DNA of 64,000 bases from Bacillota bacterium (GTDB taxonomy: Bacteria > Bacillota > UBA4882 > UBA8346), in NCBI GenBank assembly GCA_023401925.1, contig JAEXDA010000005.1, positions 44,832-108,831 of the forward strand, given 5' to 3'. Of the stretch, positions 9,104 through 17,765 are shown one piece after another. How positions within the stretch are numbered: position 1 is the stretch's first letter; each line of letters opens with the position of its first letter. Position numbers and translations under genes: made by a program. Under the pieces are notes generated by a model that was not told the origin of the DNA, ran no database searches, and saw nothing but the letters and a program-made list of their open reading frames with translations.

Positions 9104-9994
9104 ATGGATAAGGTGATTGAATGTTATCAGCTGAAAAAAAACTACGGATCCAAAAAAGTTTTAAAAGGAATCGATTTAGAAGTTCCGGCCGGGACAATTT
9201 ATACGCTGCTGGGAACGAACGGCGCCGGTAAAACCACTTTTATCAGAACGCTACTGGGGCTTATTCCAAAATCAGGCGGTGATGTAAGAGTCCTCGGCGA
9301 GGATCCTTATAAATTGGGATCCAGGTTAAGGCAAAAAATCGGATATGTCTCGGAAGAACAGGGACTTTATCATTGGATGAGAGTAGAGGAAATCATCGGG
9401 TTTTGTAAATCACTCTATTCGCAGTGGAATGACGGTTTGATCGAGCGGTACCTGGCCCAATTTAATCTGGACCGGCGAGCGAGGATCGGGACGTTGTCGA
9501 AGGGGCAAACGGTTAAATTGGCCCTCCTGCTTACCATAGCCCCCGAACCGGAACTCTTAATACTGGATGAACCGATGAGCGGTTTGGATCCTTTGGCGCA
9601 GTATGAGTTCCTGCAAGTCATCATCCGTGAAATTAACTTGGAGGGCCGAACCGTTTTCTTCTCCACCCATAATTTGGCGGATGCCGAATCGGTTGCGAAA
9701 AAGATAGCCATTGTCAACGAAGGAGTGATCCGGGCCGCAGGCGAGATCGGCGAAGTCTGCAGCCGGATAAAAAAAATAAGGGTAAGCAATGAACTCCCTG
9801 AGGAGTTTCGGGAATTACAAAAAAAAGCCGTGGTGGTCACCGATAATTGGGGAAAAGCTTTGCTGGTCCCGGCGGATGCCTTCGACCGGATAGCGGCCGC
9901 CGGGGAAAATATACCGGAAACCGTGAGTGTTCCGAATCATCGGGTTTCGCTTCAAGAAGCCTTTCTCTATTATTGTGCGGGAGGTAACCTGTAA
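9104..9994 (+). CDS. ABC transporter ATP-binding protein
   Basis: A 296-residue ABC ATPase that energises the two following permeases. Walker A is GTNGAGKTT (residues 37-45), Q-loop region GYVSEEQG (81-88), signature LSKGQ (132-136; the usual LSGGQ with Lys), Walker B LLILDEP (152-158), D-loop SGLD, and switch His in FSTHN near 190. The C-terminal 90 residues are the regulatory extension seen in ABC-2 exporters of the CcmA/YhaQ type. An AAGGAGGG site 9 nt before ATG 9104 fixes the start. The stop codon shares one base with the next start (TAATG). The substrate cannot be read from the sequence. Confidence 0.92.
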   Translation: MDKVIECYQLKKNYGSKKVLKGIDLEVPAGTIYTLLGTNGAGKTTFIRTLLGLIPKSGGDVRVLGEDPYKLGSRLRQKIGYVSEEQGLYHWMRVEEIIGFCKSLYSQWNDGLIERYLAQFNLDRRARIGTLSKGQTVKLALLLTIAPEPELLILDEPMSGLDPLAQYEFLQVIIREINLEGRTVFFSTHNLADAESVAKKIAIVNEGVIRAAGEIGEVCSRIKKIRVSNELPEEFRELQKKAVVVTDNWGKALLVPADAFDRIAAAGENIPETVSVPNHRVSLQEAFLYYCAGGNL

Positions 9995-11616
9995 TGGGTA
10001 GTACTGCTCGATCCTTGTTGCAAAAGGAATTAAAGCAAAACTACATAATTTATGGCTTATCCGCTATTTTTCTGGCGGTAGGGATCATCCATCGGCAATA
10101 CGCAGAATTTGTTCCGAAAAATTGGCTGCAAATCCTGGCTTTTTGCATACCGGTAGCTTTTGCCGGGGCTTATGGTTTCCAAGGGTTTGATTTGGAAGAA
10201 AATTATCGTACCCGGGATTTTTTATTATCCAGGCCATTAACGGTATCCAGCATCATCCTGGCTAAATATCTTTGCGGGTTGCTTATTTTAAGCATATTTA
10301 CGATAGCCTGGATTTTGGTTTTATTGCCGGGGATGATTAGATTTCCGGCTTTTGACGATTTTCAATCATTTTGGGGCAGTGCGTTTTTGGTGATGGTGAT
10401 TTTAATATATTCAACCAGTTTCAGTACGGGAGCATTCGTCAAAGGAGCGAAAAAGTTGTTGCTTGGAATCGTACTGAGTGGGGGGGTTTTAGCTTGGTTT
10501 TTCTTTTGCTGGCTCAAACTTATGAGTTTATTCTATTTCTATCCGGCGATGACTGATTATCCGTTTCCGGCTTATATGGCAATATTTTTAGCGGCCCTGG
10601 GATTGTTGCTGCTTATCCTCAGCTTTCAGAAGATGTTGGTTACATTGTTTTTACAGAACACCCTTTGGGAAACGGGAAGAAAACCGATCATCATTCATGG
10701 GGCTGTTCTCATTTTACTGCCTTTGGTTTGTTGGTCCGCCGCTGCAATTTCGCAACCGGCGATTTATCCTTTTCAATCTTTATGGTCGAGCTTTTTTTCC
10801 GAAGAATGGTTTATAGCTTCCCAAGGCGTCCCCCAACCTCTGGGAGACCTGTACGCTCTGGTTGATACCCGAGGCAGGATCGGACTGGCCCGCAAAAATG
10901 AAAAACCCCGGATCATTTATCAAGGAGAGCGGCAGGGGGTTAACCAATTATCTCAAATCGTCTGGGCGCCGGACGGGAAAAAGATTGCTTTTTCCGAGAA
11001 TGGCCGGATCAAAGTGCTGTCCCTTGCCAACCGGCAAATATGGCAGAGGCTTACGGATGGCATTCCGTTTTGGTCGGCCGATGCTCACCAAATGATGATT
11101 ATTAAAAAAGGGCTCAGGGAAACGCGGGGGACAGCAGCTAACTTTCAAATTTTTTTGGCTGATTTTCCACAGGGAACGGTTACCCCAATGGGAAATTTAG
11201 CCTCCTTCATTGATCCTCTGGCTTGGGATTCGGTTCACCGGAATATTCTGTTTGTTGATGAAGATTGGCAACTGATTTCAATGAATATCCGGACTCGTCA
11301 AATACAAGTATATAATTTGCCCATCGGCCGGTTTCCGGAAAAGATTTTTTTCAAGGAGATCATTCCGCCTCCGGCGGGCCGGTCGGTTTTCCGGGTAGCA
11401 GTTTTTAGCTTCAATCCCGCTTTCAAAAAACCATGGCCTTACAATGTCTATTTGTATGATTTTGATTCCAGGCGCAATAAAGTTTCGTACCTTTCGGCTT
11501 TAAAAGGTTTACGTTACTTAGATTTGATGATTTCCCCGACTGGCAACGATGTCTCAGCCGGGTTAGGAAACGGCATTTACCGGATGATCCCAATTCCGGC
11601 AAGGGAGGGTCGATAA
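9994..11616 (+). CDS. ABC-2 type permease fused to a beta-propeller-like domain (1)
   Basis: A 540-residue membrane protein. Residues 1 to about 260 hold about six hydrophobic helices of the ABC-2 permease type, with the DLEENYRTRDFLLSRPLTV loop that follows the second helix in such exporters. From about residue 290 onward the protein is soluble and shows repeated TolB/WD40-like blades: IVWAPDGKKIAFSEN, then IPFWSADAHQMMI, LAWDSVHRNILFVD and LMISPTGNDVSAGL. Being after the last membrane helix, the propeller should face outward if the helix count is right. Starts on the overlapping TAATG and ends on another, so all three transporter genes are translationally linked. The ATPase plus two permeases suggests a heterodimer. 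Confidence 0.78.
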   Translation: MGSTARSLLQKELKQNYIIYGLSAIFLAVGIIHRQYAEFVPKNWLQILAFCIPVAFAGAYGFQGFDLEENYRTRDFLLSRPLTVSSIILAKYLCGLLILSIFTIAWILVLLPGMIRFPAFDDFQSFWGSAFLVMVILIYSTSFSTGAFVKGAKKLLLGIVLSGGVLAWFFFCWLKLMSLFYFYPAMTDYPFPAYMAIFLAALGLLLLILSFQKMLVTLFLQNTLWETGRKPIIIHGAVLILLPLVCWSAAAISQPAIYPFQSLWSSFFSEEWFIASQGVPQPLGDLYALVDTRGRIGLARKNEKPRIIYQGERQGVNQLSQIVWAPDGKKIAFSENGRIKVLSLANRQIWQRLTDGIPFWSADAHQMMIIKKGLRETRGTAANFQIFLADFPQGTVTPMGNLASFIDPLAWDSVHRNILFVDEDWQLISMNIRTRQIQVYNLPIGRFPEKIFFKEIIPPPAGRSVFRVAVFSFNPAFKKPWPYNVYLYDFDSRRNKVSYLSALKGLRYLDLMISPTGNDVSAGLGNGIYRMIPIPAREGR

Positions 11617-13274
11617 TGCTTGGGGCTTTCAATTTACCCTTGAAAACGAAAACCGTTGCTCAAGGTTTTCTTCTATTCGCCAAGGAGTTAAAAAAGAATC
11701 GTTTTACATTTTTAGCTCCTTTGCCGTTATGGATGTTCCTGATTGGTTTCTTAACAATTCATCATCAATTCCAGTTTGAATTGGGAGTATCCGGGACCTG
11801 GTCTTTCGTTGCGGCGTCAATCATCCTAGCCATCGTTTACGGCTTGCAATGTTTTAGCGATGAAACGGAACGTAACACCCTTGATTTTATTTTGACCCGC
11901 CCGGTTTCGCCCTATGGGATGATCATGGTAAAGTACGGCTTGAGTTTGCTGGTATTGTTCGGCTGGTTGGTTCTGTTTCGGACTTTCTTGGCGCTTCGTT
12001 TATCTATAATCCCTTTGCCGGAAGGGATCGGTATCGAATGGCTTTATGGAACTCTGGCGATCGTTCATGGAATGAGTTTTTTGGCGGGTTTAATCAAGAA
12101 GAGTCTGGAACGCTTGTTTATGATCAGTGTAATGACTCTTTTCGTCGCCGGCCTGAGCTACTATTTATGGAGAAAAGTTTTTGAATTGGTGGCGGCAAAT
12201 TATTTCTGGCCGGACATTCCCCGATATTTAGAAGACTTTTTGGCGAAAACGTTACCGCTCTATTTAACCATGTTGAGTTTGGCAACTCCGCTTGTGGGGG
12301 TCATTTGGTATTTACGCAGCCGGATCAGGCTATGGAGCTTCAAGCCTGCCTGGTGTTTAGCAGGAATCTGGCTGGGAACTTTTCTTTTGATTTTGGGCGC
12401 TCAAAAGATATTGGCTCCGCCACTTTGGCCGGATCAAGGCGTCCAGTCGGGAGACTGGTGCGCCCAAAGCGGGATTGTTTTGGCCGGGCCGGATGAGAGG
12501 AGACAGCAATCTTTATTTAAAACCCATCCGATGCTTTACCGGTTAACCCTTACCCGGCTGGGGAAGAAACCAAGGACGATTTATAAGGGTATTAATCTCA
12601 GTAGACCCAGTTTTTCGCCGGACGGGAAAACCGTTGTTTTTTCGGAAAACGGCCGGTTGCGGTTATATGATATCAGGACCCGAAAAACGAAGAAATTGGG
12701 TGGGGGAGATCTTCCAACCTGGTCTGAAGATGGTAAGAAAATCATTTATGCCCATATAATCGGAAAAAACGGCTGGGGTCAATTATTTTTATTAAACCTT
12801 GGTAATGGCAAAAAAACCCAATTGCTGACATCTCCTCGTTTTTTGACCGGCTTAGCCTGGGATTCATCACGAAACCGGCTCTATATGTTGAACTATAGTC
12901 GGGAGCTGGAATTCCTGGATTTAAAAACTAAAAAAATAGAAAGTTGTTTATTTGAGAATAATGCCCAACCCCAACTTTTTGGGATTGTTCATCCTTCTTT
13001 GAAACTGAGCCGAAAGGCTGATTTGTTGGTAATCGGTCAAGTTTTTAATCAGTCTTTACGCATTTTTGCCCTTGATTTAAAGAACCAAAAGATAGTCTTA
13101 ATCCAGGAAAAAGACGATTTCCGGTTGAAATCGAATGGTCCGATTCTCATGAATGATGATTTTAGTGCCTTAATCTATCAGAGATTCGACGGATCTTTCG
13201 GTTATGAAGCGACTTATCGAAAGGTGGAAGAAAACCACCATCATCATGATGGCGAAAATGAAGAGGACGAGTAG
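11616..13274 (+). CDS. ABC-2 type permease fused to a beta-propeller-like domain (2)
   Basis: Paralogue of the preceding gene (552 residues), with the same plan: about six membrane helices in residues 1-270, including DETERNTLDFILTRPVSPYGM, then a propeller-like region with blades such as PSFSPDGKTVVFSENGRLRLYD, trimmed here as FSPDGKTVVFSENGR, LPTWSEDGKKIIYA and LAWDSSRNRLYML. The two copies align blade for blade but are quite diverged. It ends with an unusual tail of four histidines followed by Asp/Glu residues, a possible metal-binding stretch. Its TAG stop is the first part of a dispersed repeat (see 13273-13373). Confidence 0.78.
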   Translation: MLGAFNLPLKTKTVAQGFLLFAKELKKNRFTFLAPLPLWMFLIGFLTIHHQFQFELGVSGTWSFVAASIILAIVYGLQCFSDETERNTLDFILTRPVSPYGMIMVKYGLSLLVLFGWLVLFRTFLALRLSIIPLPEGIGIEWLYGTLAIVHGMSFLAGLIKKSLERLFMISVMTLFVAGLSYYLWRKVFELVAANYFWPDIPRYLEDFLAKTLPLYLTMLSLATPLVGVIWYLRSRIRLWSFKPAWCLAGIWLGTFLLILGAQKILAPPLWPDQGVQSGDWCAQSGIVLAGPDERRQQSLFKTHPMLYRLTLTRLGKKPRTIYKGINLSRPSFSPDGKTVVFSENGRLRLYDIRTRKTKKLGGGDLPTWSEDGKKIIYAHIIGKNGWGQLFLLNLGNGKKTQLLTSPRFLTGLAWDSSRNRLYMLNYSRELEFLDLKTKKIESCLFENNAQPQLFGIVHPSLKLSRKADLLVIGQVFNQSLRIFALDLKNQKIVLIQEKDDFRLKSNGPILMNDDFSALIYQRFDGSFGYEATYRKVEENHHHHDGENEEDE

Positions 13275-13373
13275 AGCGTATCGTAAATAAACGGCAATCA
13301 GAAGGGGCTAGATACGCTCTGCTTGAGTAAAACGTTCACATTCACTGAATAGTTATATAGAGAACGTTTTACT
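13273..13373. repeat. Double stem-loop dispersed repeat, copy 1
   Basis: About 100 bp with two inverted repeats. Stem 1: AGAGCGTATC (13273-13282) with GATACGCTCT (13311-13320), 10 bp perfect. Stem 2: AGTAAAACGTTC (13326-13337) with GAACGTTTTACT (13362-13373), 12 bp perfect. A diverged second copy lies at 35060-35161. Here it abuts the stop codon of the upstream permease gene and may act as its 3' end. No transposase is associated, so a MITE-like or REP-like element is the best description. Confidence 0.8.
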
Positions 13374-13410
13374 AGTCAAGCATTATTTATGTTACTGAAA
13401 TGAAAAAATA

Positions 13411-13439
13411 TTGACATAAATTTTAAAACCTGTTAAAAT
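13411..13439 (+). promoter_or_regulatory. Sigma-A promoter of carD
   Basis: TTGACA (13411-13416), 17-nt spacer, TAAAAT (13434-13439). It lies about 70 nt before the carD start codon, which has a GGGAGG site. Confidence 0.72.
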
Positions 13440-13506
13440 AGTATACCTTGACATTATCGGACCAGAGAGGTACAATAAAGATGTAATTTTTTTTGGGAGG
13501 AAAATA

Positions 13507-13983
13507 ATGTTTAACATCGGTGATAAAGTAGTTTACCCAATGCATGGGGCTGGAGTCATTGAAGATATTGAGGAAAAAGAAATATCTGGTGAAAAACTAC
13601 AGTATTATATAATAAAGTTACCGATGGGTGAAATGAAAGCAATGGTGCCGATGAATAAGGTCAAAGAAGTTGGTCTAAGGCAGGTTATCGAAGAGGACGA
13701 TGTTTCCAAGGTCTTTGAAGTCTTAAAAGGTGAATCTTCGAATATGCCGATGAATTGGAATCATCGTTACCGGGCCAATCTGGAGAAAATAAAGAGCGGG
13801 AGCATTTTTGAAGTGGCCGAGGTTGTCCGTAATTTATCAACCAGGGACCGGCAAAAGGGACTTTCAACCGGCGAAAAGAAGATGCTCGAAAATGCCAGAA
13901 GGATCCTTTTAAGTGAACTAGTTTTAGCCAAAAATGTAGCTGAAAATAACATGGTAGAGATTCTGGAAGGTTATTTAAGCTGA
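13507..13983 (+). CDS. carD: CarD/CdnL family transcriptional regulator
   Basis: RNA-polymerase-binding protein that acts at housekeeping and stress promoters. The 158 residues start with the Tudor-like RNAP interaction domain: FNIGDKVVYPMHGAGVIEDIEEKE and YYIIKLPMGEMKAMVPM, the latter containing the conserved 'P' strand that contacts the beta subunit. The C-terminal helical domain follows from about residue 65, with WNHRYRANLEKIKSG. It has its own promoter and terminator but sits directly ahead of the PIN/TRAM protein and ispD-ispF, a gene order common in Firmicutes. Confidence 0.9.
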   Translation: MFNIGDKVVYPMHGAGVIEDIEEKEISGEKLQYYIIKLPMGEMKAMVPMNKVKEVGLRQVIEEDDVSKVFEVLKGESSNMPMNWNHRYRANLEKIKSGSIFEVAEVVRNLSTRDRQKGLSTGEKKMLENARRILLSELVLAKNVAENNMVEILEGYLS

Positions 13984-14009
13984 TTGAATAGAATACAAGA
14001 TTTTTTAGA

Positions 14010-14049
14010 GAGTTGCCCTCCAAAGCGGGGTAGCTCTTTTTTATTTTTT
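14010..14049 (+). terminator. Intrinsic terminator after carD
   Basis: Stem GAGTTGCCC (14010-14018) with GGGTAGCTC (14028-14036), including G-T pairs, followed by TTTTTTATTTTTT. Confidence 0.75.
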
Positions 14050-14189
14050 GTAAAGGAATGAGGATAACTTTACCATAATTCGGCAATAATACTGAGAAAA
14101 GGTGTTGCAGGATTGACGCGGCGATAATGTCTGAAAAAGGAGGCGCGGGAATTGCTGAAGGCAATAATATTAAAAGGGGAGGTACAGGA

Positions 14190-15242
14190 TTGCCAAAACG
14201 CGGGTGGATTTTATTTTGGGTGACGATTGGAATTTTATTGAGTTATACAATTATTCAATTCCTTTTTCCTTACTTAAAATGGTGGAATTTTTTGCTGGTT
14301 TTACTTTTTGGAGGAGCGTTCGGTTGCTTGTTTCAGTTCATGCTTTCCAACCGTATCGTGAACGCAGTAAAAAAAATTAATACTCAAGTTTTATTGATCC
14401 AAGGTTTGGGAAGTATATGCGGACTGCTGATCATCACATTAGTAACCATCATTGCCAGGCCATTTTTGGACTTTATGTCGATGAAAGAGCGCTTTACCGT
14501 TATTTCATTATTTTCCTTGATACTTCTTTGCGGTATCTTATGGATTATTTCAATAAAAATGAAGGAATTGAATTATCTCTTTTTTAATATCACAGCTCAA
14601 TCCGGTTTAAAAACCGGCTCCACTAAAAATCAGTTTAAAATTTTAGATACAAGTGCAATCATTGACGGTCGGATTGCGGATTTATGCCAAACCGGCTTCT
14701 TAGAGGGAGTATTAATCATCCCGAATTTTGTTTTAAACGAACTCCAGAAAATAGCCGATTCTCCCGATTCCTTGCGTAGAAATCGGGGGCGTCGCGGACT
14801 TGACCTCCTAAACAAAATTCAAAAGGAAAATTATATTTCGATTCGTATTTTTGATCGGGATTATGAAGAACTCACCGAGGTAGATACCAAATTGTTGAGG
14901 CTGGCAAAGGAAATCGAAGCGAAAGTAGTCACCAATGATTTTAATCTCAACAAAGTAGCTGAATTATATGGAGTTCAAGTACTGAATATTAATGATTTAT
15001 CCAATGCCATCAAGCCGGCGGTCCTTCCGGGTGAAGAAATGTACGTGAGAATTTTGAGGGACGGCAAAGAATCCGGGCAAGGCATCGCTTATTTAGAGGA
15101 TGGGACCATGATTGTGGTTGAGGGAGGAAAAAATTTTATTGGGATTGATTTGGAGGTTTTAGTCACCAGTGTCCTGCAAACTTCCGCCGGCAGGATGATT
15201 TTTGCAAAGCCCAAATATTTAGCAGTAAAAGAAAGCTCATAA
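14190..15242 (+). CDS. Membrane PIN/TRAM domain protein (YacL family)
   Basis: Predicted membrane-anchored ribonuclease-like protein. Four hydrophobic helices are followed by a PIN domain starting ILDTSAIIDGRI, with the acidic residues D (LDTS), E (NELQ), D (EVDTKLL) and D (VVTNDFNLN) that form the metal-dependent nuclease site. A C-terminal TRAM RNA-binding domain follows (GEEMYVRILRDGKESGQGIAYL onward, shortened as RILRDGKESGQGIAY). The open frame reaches back to ATG 14127 but that codon has no ribosome site; GGGGAGGT with 8-nt spacing precedes TTG 14190, which also puts the first helix at the N-terminus as in the family. Neighbours carD and ispD-ispF match the yacL context. Confidence 0.85.
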   Translation: MPKRGWILFWVTIGILLSYTIIQFLFPYLKWWNFLLVLLFGGAFGCLFQFMLSNRIVNAVKKINTQVLLIQGLGSICGLLIITLVTIIARPFLDFMSMKERFTVISLFSLILLCGILWIISIKMKELNYLFFNITAQSGLKTGSTKNQFKILDTSAIIDGRIADLCQTGFLEGVLIIPNFVLNELQKIADSPDSLRRNRGRRGLDLLNKIQKENYISIRIFDRDYEELTEVDTKLLRLAKEIEAKVVTNDFNLNKVAELYGVQVLNINDLSNAIKPAVLPGEEMYVRILRDGKESGQGIAYLEDGTMIVVEGGKNFIGIDLEVLVTSVLQTSAGRMIFAKPKYLAVKESS

Positions 15243-15266
15243 AAGTGCCGAAAGGCACTTTTTTTA
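15242..15266 (+). terminator. Intrinsic terminator
   Basis: AAAGTGCC (15242-15249), loop GAAA, GGCACTTT (15254-15261), continuing into a T run. It ends the PIN/TRAM transcript ahead of ispD. Confidence 0.8.
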
Positions 15267-15320
15267 TGGAATTTTGCAGGATTGTTGTTATCAAACTGGA
15301 ATTTAATAAAGGGTGAAAAA

Positions 15321-16058
15321 ATGGAAAACTATCAAGTTATCGCTATTATTCCTGCGGCAGGTACCGGTCAAAGGATGCATGCCGGAAAAAATAAAATCTG
15401 GTTGGATTTGGACGGTCAAAGCCTCCTGGAGCATATTGCACGGTTGTTTCAAGAGGTTCAGGCGATAAGTCACGTCATATTTGCTGTTAACCCGGATGAA
15501 GTTGAAAAAATCAGTCATTTCATCCGGAATATTGAACCGGATTCCACCAAATTTTCTTTGGTGACAGGTGGAACGGAGCGTAAAGATTCTGTTGAAAACT
15601 GTCTTGCCTTTTTAGAGCATTGGCCTTGGCGGCCAGACTCCAAACCGTTGGTATTAGTCCATGATGCCGCTAGAGCCCTTGTTACTTCCGAAGTAATCCA
15701 TATTGCTATTGAACAATGTTTGATCTATAATTCTGTAGGAATAGCTGTCCCGGTCAAGGATACTATTAAACAGATTAACTCTGAAGGTTTTGTTGTTCAA
15801 ACTTTAGACCGTTCAACTTTATTTGCGGTTCAGACACCCCAGGTGTTTGATTTCAATTTATTGAGCGCATGCTATAAACAAGTTTCAAAACTCAATCGTA
15901 AATTTACGGATGATTGTTCGATCGTCGAATATTGTGGGTATCCGGTTAAGCTGGTTGAAGGATCCTATGAAAATTTTAAAATAACAACCCCGGAAGATTT
16001 AATAATGGCTGAAACAATTCTCAGGAGGCGTAAACGTGCGAATCGGTCAGGGATTTGA
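15321..16058 (+). CDS. ispD: 2-C-methyl-D-erythritol 4-phosphate cytidylyltransferase
   Basis: Third step of the MEP isoprenoid pathway: makes CDP-ME from MEP and CTP. About 245 residues. Visible motifs: the nucleotide-binding loop IPAAGTGQRM near residue 9, conserved Lys in NKIW, LVHDAARALV near 105 and the metal/substrate segment FTDDCSIVE near 200. ATG 15321 with an AAGGGTGA site is preferred over a TTG 13 codons upstream because the protein then begins at the usual distance from the CTP loop. The end overlaps ispF by 23 nt, so the two consecutive-pathway enzymes are coupled. Confidence 0.93.
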   Translation: MENYQVIAIIPAAGTGQRMHAGKNKIWLDLDGQSLLEHIARLFQEVQAISHVIFAVNPDEVEKISHFIRNIEPDSTKFSLVTGGTERKDSVENCLAFLEHWPWRPDSKPLVLVHDAARALVTSEVIHIAIEQCLIYNSVGIAVPVKDTIKQINSEGFVVQTLDRSTLFAVQTPQVFDFNLLSACYKQVSKLNRKFTDDCSIVEYCGYPVKLVEGSYENFKITTPEDLIMAETILRRRKRANRSGI

Positions 16059-16512
16059 TGTTCATAGGCTCGTTCCCAATCGGAGGCTGGTCTTGGGAGG
16101 AGTTACTATACCTTATGAATTCGGGTTATTGGGACATTCCGATGCTGATGTACTGATTCATGCTATTATGGATGCCTTGTTGGGGGCTATTGGAGCAGGC
16201 GATATCGGGCAGCATTTTCCGGATACCGATCCGAGCTTTAAGGATGCCGATAGTGTAAAACTATTACAATCTGTTCTGGAAATGGTCGGAAAAGCCGGAT
16301 ACCGAATCATGAATATTGATGCTACGATTATTGCTCAAAAACCGAAATTAGCAGGTTATATTCCTTTGATACGGGAAAAGTTATGTAAAGTCCTGGGGTT
16401 CTCGGAGGTTTCGGCAGTGAATGTTAAGGCTACTACGACAGAGGGCCTGGGGTTTACAGGTAGCGGCGAAGGGATTGCGGCCATGGCGGTCGTATTGCTT
16501 TTGGGAAAATAG
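16036..16512 (+). CDS. ispF: 2-C-methyl-D-erythritol 2,4-cyclodiphosphate synthase
   Basis: Converts CDP-ME 2-phosphate to MEcPP with release of CMP. 158 residues, normal length. The zinc site residues are visible in RIGQGFDVHRL (Asp, His) and GHSDADVLIHA (His); DIGQHFPDTDP and the C-terminal TTTEGLGFTGSGEGIAA close the substrate site. Start is GTG 16036 behind AGGAGG, inside the end of ispD. The intervening enzyme IspE is not in this window. Confidence 0.95.
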   Translation: MRIGQGFDVHRLVPNRRLVLGGVTIPYEFGLLGHSDADVLIHAIMDALLGAIGAGDIGQHFPDTDPSFKDADSVKLLQSVLEMVGKAGYRIMNIDATIIAQKPKLAGYIPLIREKLCKVLGFSEVSAVNVKATTTEGLGFTGSGEGIAAMAVVLLLGK

Positions 16513-16560
16513 CGTCAAGTATTTCATCAAAGGTTCCAAATCAGATAGGAGTATCAAAGG

Positions 16561-17475
16561 GTGTCAAAAAGCAAATCGAAATTCCGAATGAGGCTTGAAA
16601 AAATCTTTTTTAGAAGCATTCTCATATTTATTCAAATTATACCATTATCATGGAATCGTTGGCTTTGGAAAAATTTCTGTGTCCTGGCGTTTAAATTATT
16701 AAAATCGAGGCGTCTTTTAACAATTGAAAATATCCGGAATGCCAGGGAACGAGGTTTTTTGCCTAATCTCGGTGACGATTATCTTCTGGCAAAACAAGCA
16801 TGGGGAAACTTAGGGGTCATTGGAAGCGAGTTTTTGTATTATTCAACAAGAACCGCCGATCAATTAAAAAAACTGGTCACGATTGAAGGGGAAGAAAATT
16901 TAAATAAAATTTTGGCTAAGAAAAAGGGCGCTGTTATGGTAACCGGTCATCTGGGAAATTGGGAACTTCTAGGAATGGCTTTGTCAGTGCATGGTTACCC
17001 TTTGTCACCGTTGGTCAAAACTCAGGCCAATTCGTCGTTTGATGAAATTATTAACGAAAAGCGTCATGCAATCGGTATGAAAACGATTCCTAATAAAGGC
17101 TTTTTGCGACCTATTTTGGACGCGTTTAAAAGGAATGAAATTGTTCCTTTTTTGATCGATCAGGATTCCAAGCGGCACGGAGTCGGAGTAAAGGTAGAAT
17201 TTTTTGGTCGGGAGGCTTCCATTCCTCGGGGTGCGGCAGAATTTGCATTAAAGACCGGGACTCCCGCCTTTTTTGGTTATATCTATCGGAAAGGGCCCAA
17301 TCATTATGTAAGTGTCATATCGGAAGAAATTCAATTAAAAAATTCCGGAGACTATCATAAGGACTTACACCACAATATTGCGTTATTTATGAGTTTGATT
17401 CAGGATGCCGTACAAGAACACCCGACTGAATGGTTATGGATGCATTCATTGTGGCCCACGGATATAAAGATATGA
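16561..17475 (+). CDS. LpxL/HtrB-family lysophospholipid acyltransferase
   Basis: A 304-residue membrane-associated acyltransferase of the lipid A lauroyl/myristoyl transferase family. One N-terminal hydrophobic helix (about residues 13-33) precedes the catalytic HX4E-type motif in VTGHLGNWELLG, followed by LIDQDSKRHGVGVKVEFFGREAS (shortened: LIDQDSKRHGVGV), which matches the FDQ...G..V.FFG block of the family. The C-terminus has the PTEWLWMHSLWP ending typical of LpxL homologues. GTG start with an AGGAG site. In a Firmicute this supports an outer membrane with acylated lipid, though some such enzymes work on other glycolipids. Next to heptose genes. Confidence 0.82.
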   Translation: MSKSKSKFRMRLEKIFFRSILIFIQIIPLSWNRWLWKNFCVLAFKLLKSRRLLTIENIRNARERGFLPNLGDDYLLAKQAWGNLGVIGSEFLYYSTRTADQLKKLVTIEGEENLNKILAKKKGAVMVTGHLGNWELLGMALSVHGYPLSPLVKTQANSSFDEIINEKRHAIGMKTIPNKGFLRPILDAFKRNEIVPFLIDQDSKRHGVGVKVEFFGREASIPRGAAEFALKTGTPAFFGYIYRKGPNHYVSVISEEIQLKNSGDYHKDLHHNIALFMSLIQDAVQEHPTEWLWMHSLWPTDIKI

Positions 17476-17518
17476 AGAAAGACTAAACGAATGGCAACAT
17501 GTTTGGGGAGTTTTTTTT

Positions 17519-17719
17519 ATGTCAGTTTAAGATATTATTGATCACCACCTTAAGATAATACAGGAAACAGCGGTTAACAACAGTCCGGATATAGAAAAAT
17601 TCGCTGCTATTTGTATAAAGGCTTTAAAGGAAGGACATGTCATCTATTTTGCGGGCAATGGCGGCAGTGCGGCAGATTCCCAACATCTTGCGGCCGAGCT
17701 TATTGAAGAAGAATATTAA
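17519..17719 (+). pseudogene. Relic of phosphoheptose isomerase GmhA
   Basis: Reading from ATG 17519 gives Met-Ser-Val, a stop at codon 4, then 62 open codons ending at TAA 17717-17719. The open part contains VIYFAGNGGSAADSQHLAAEL, i.e. the SIS-domain sugar-phosphate loop (GNGGSAAD.QH) of GmhA. The rest of the roughly 190-residue enzyme is missing. The intact next gene is GmhB, the partner enzyme two steps later in heptose synthesis. The fragment overlaps the upstream open extension of gmhB in another frame. Confidence 0.75.
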
Positions 17720-17765
17720 AGTACTCCGGCTTGCTTTTGTCTGGATGAGTATGAGAGGAGCCATT

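Noticed and set aside
13240..13274. His tag-like tail as vector contamination
   Set aside because: The surrounding sequence is continuous native coding sequence and the tail has mixed His codons and acidic residues.
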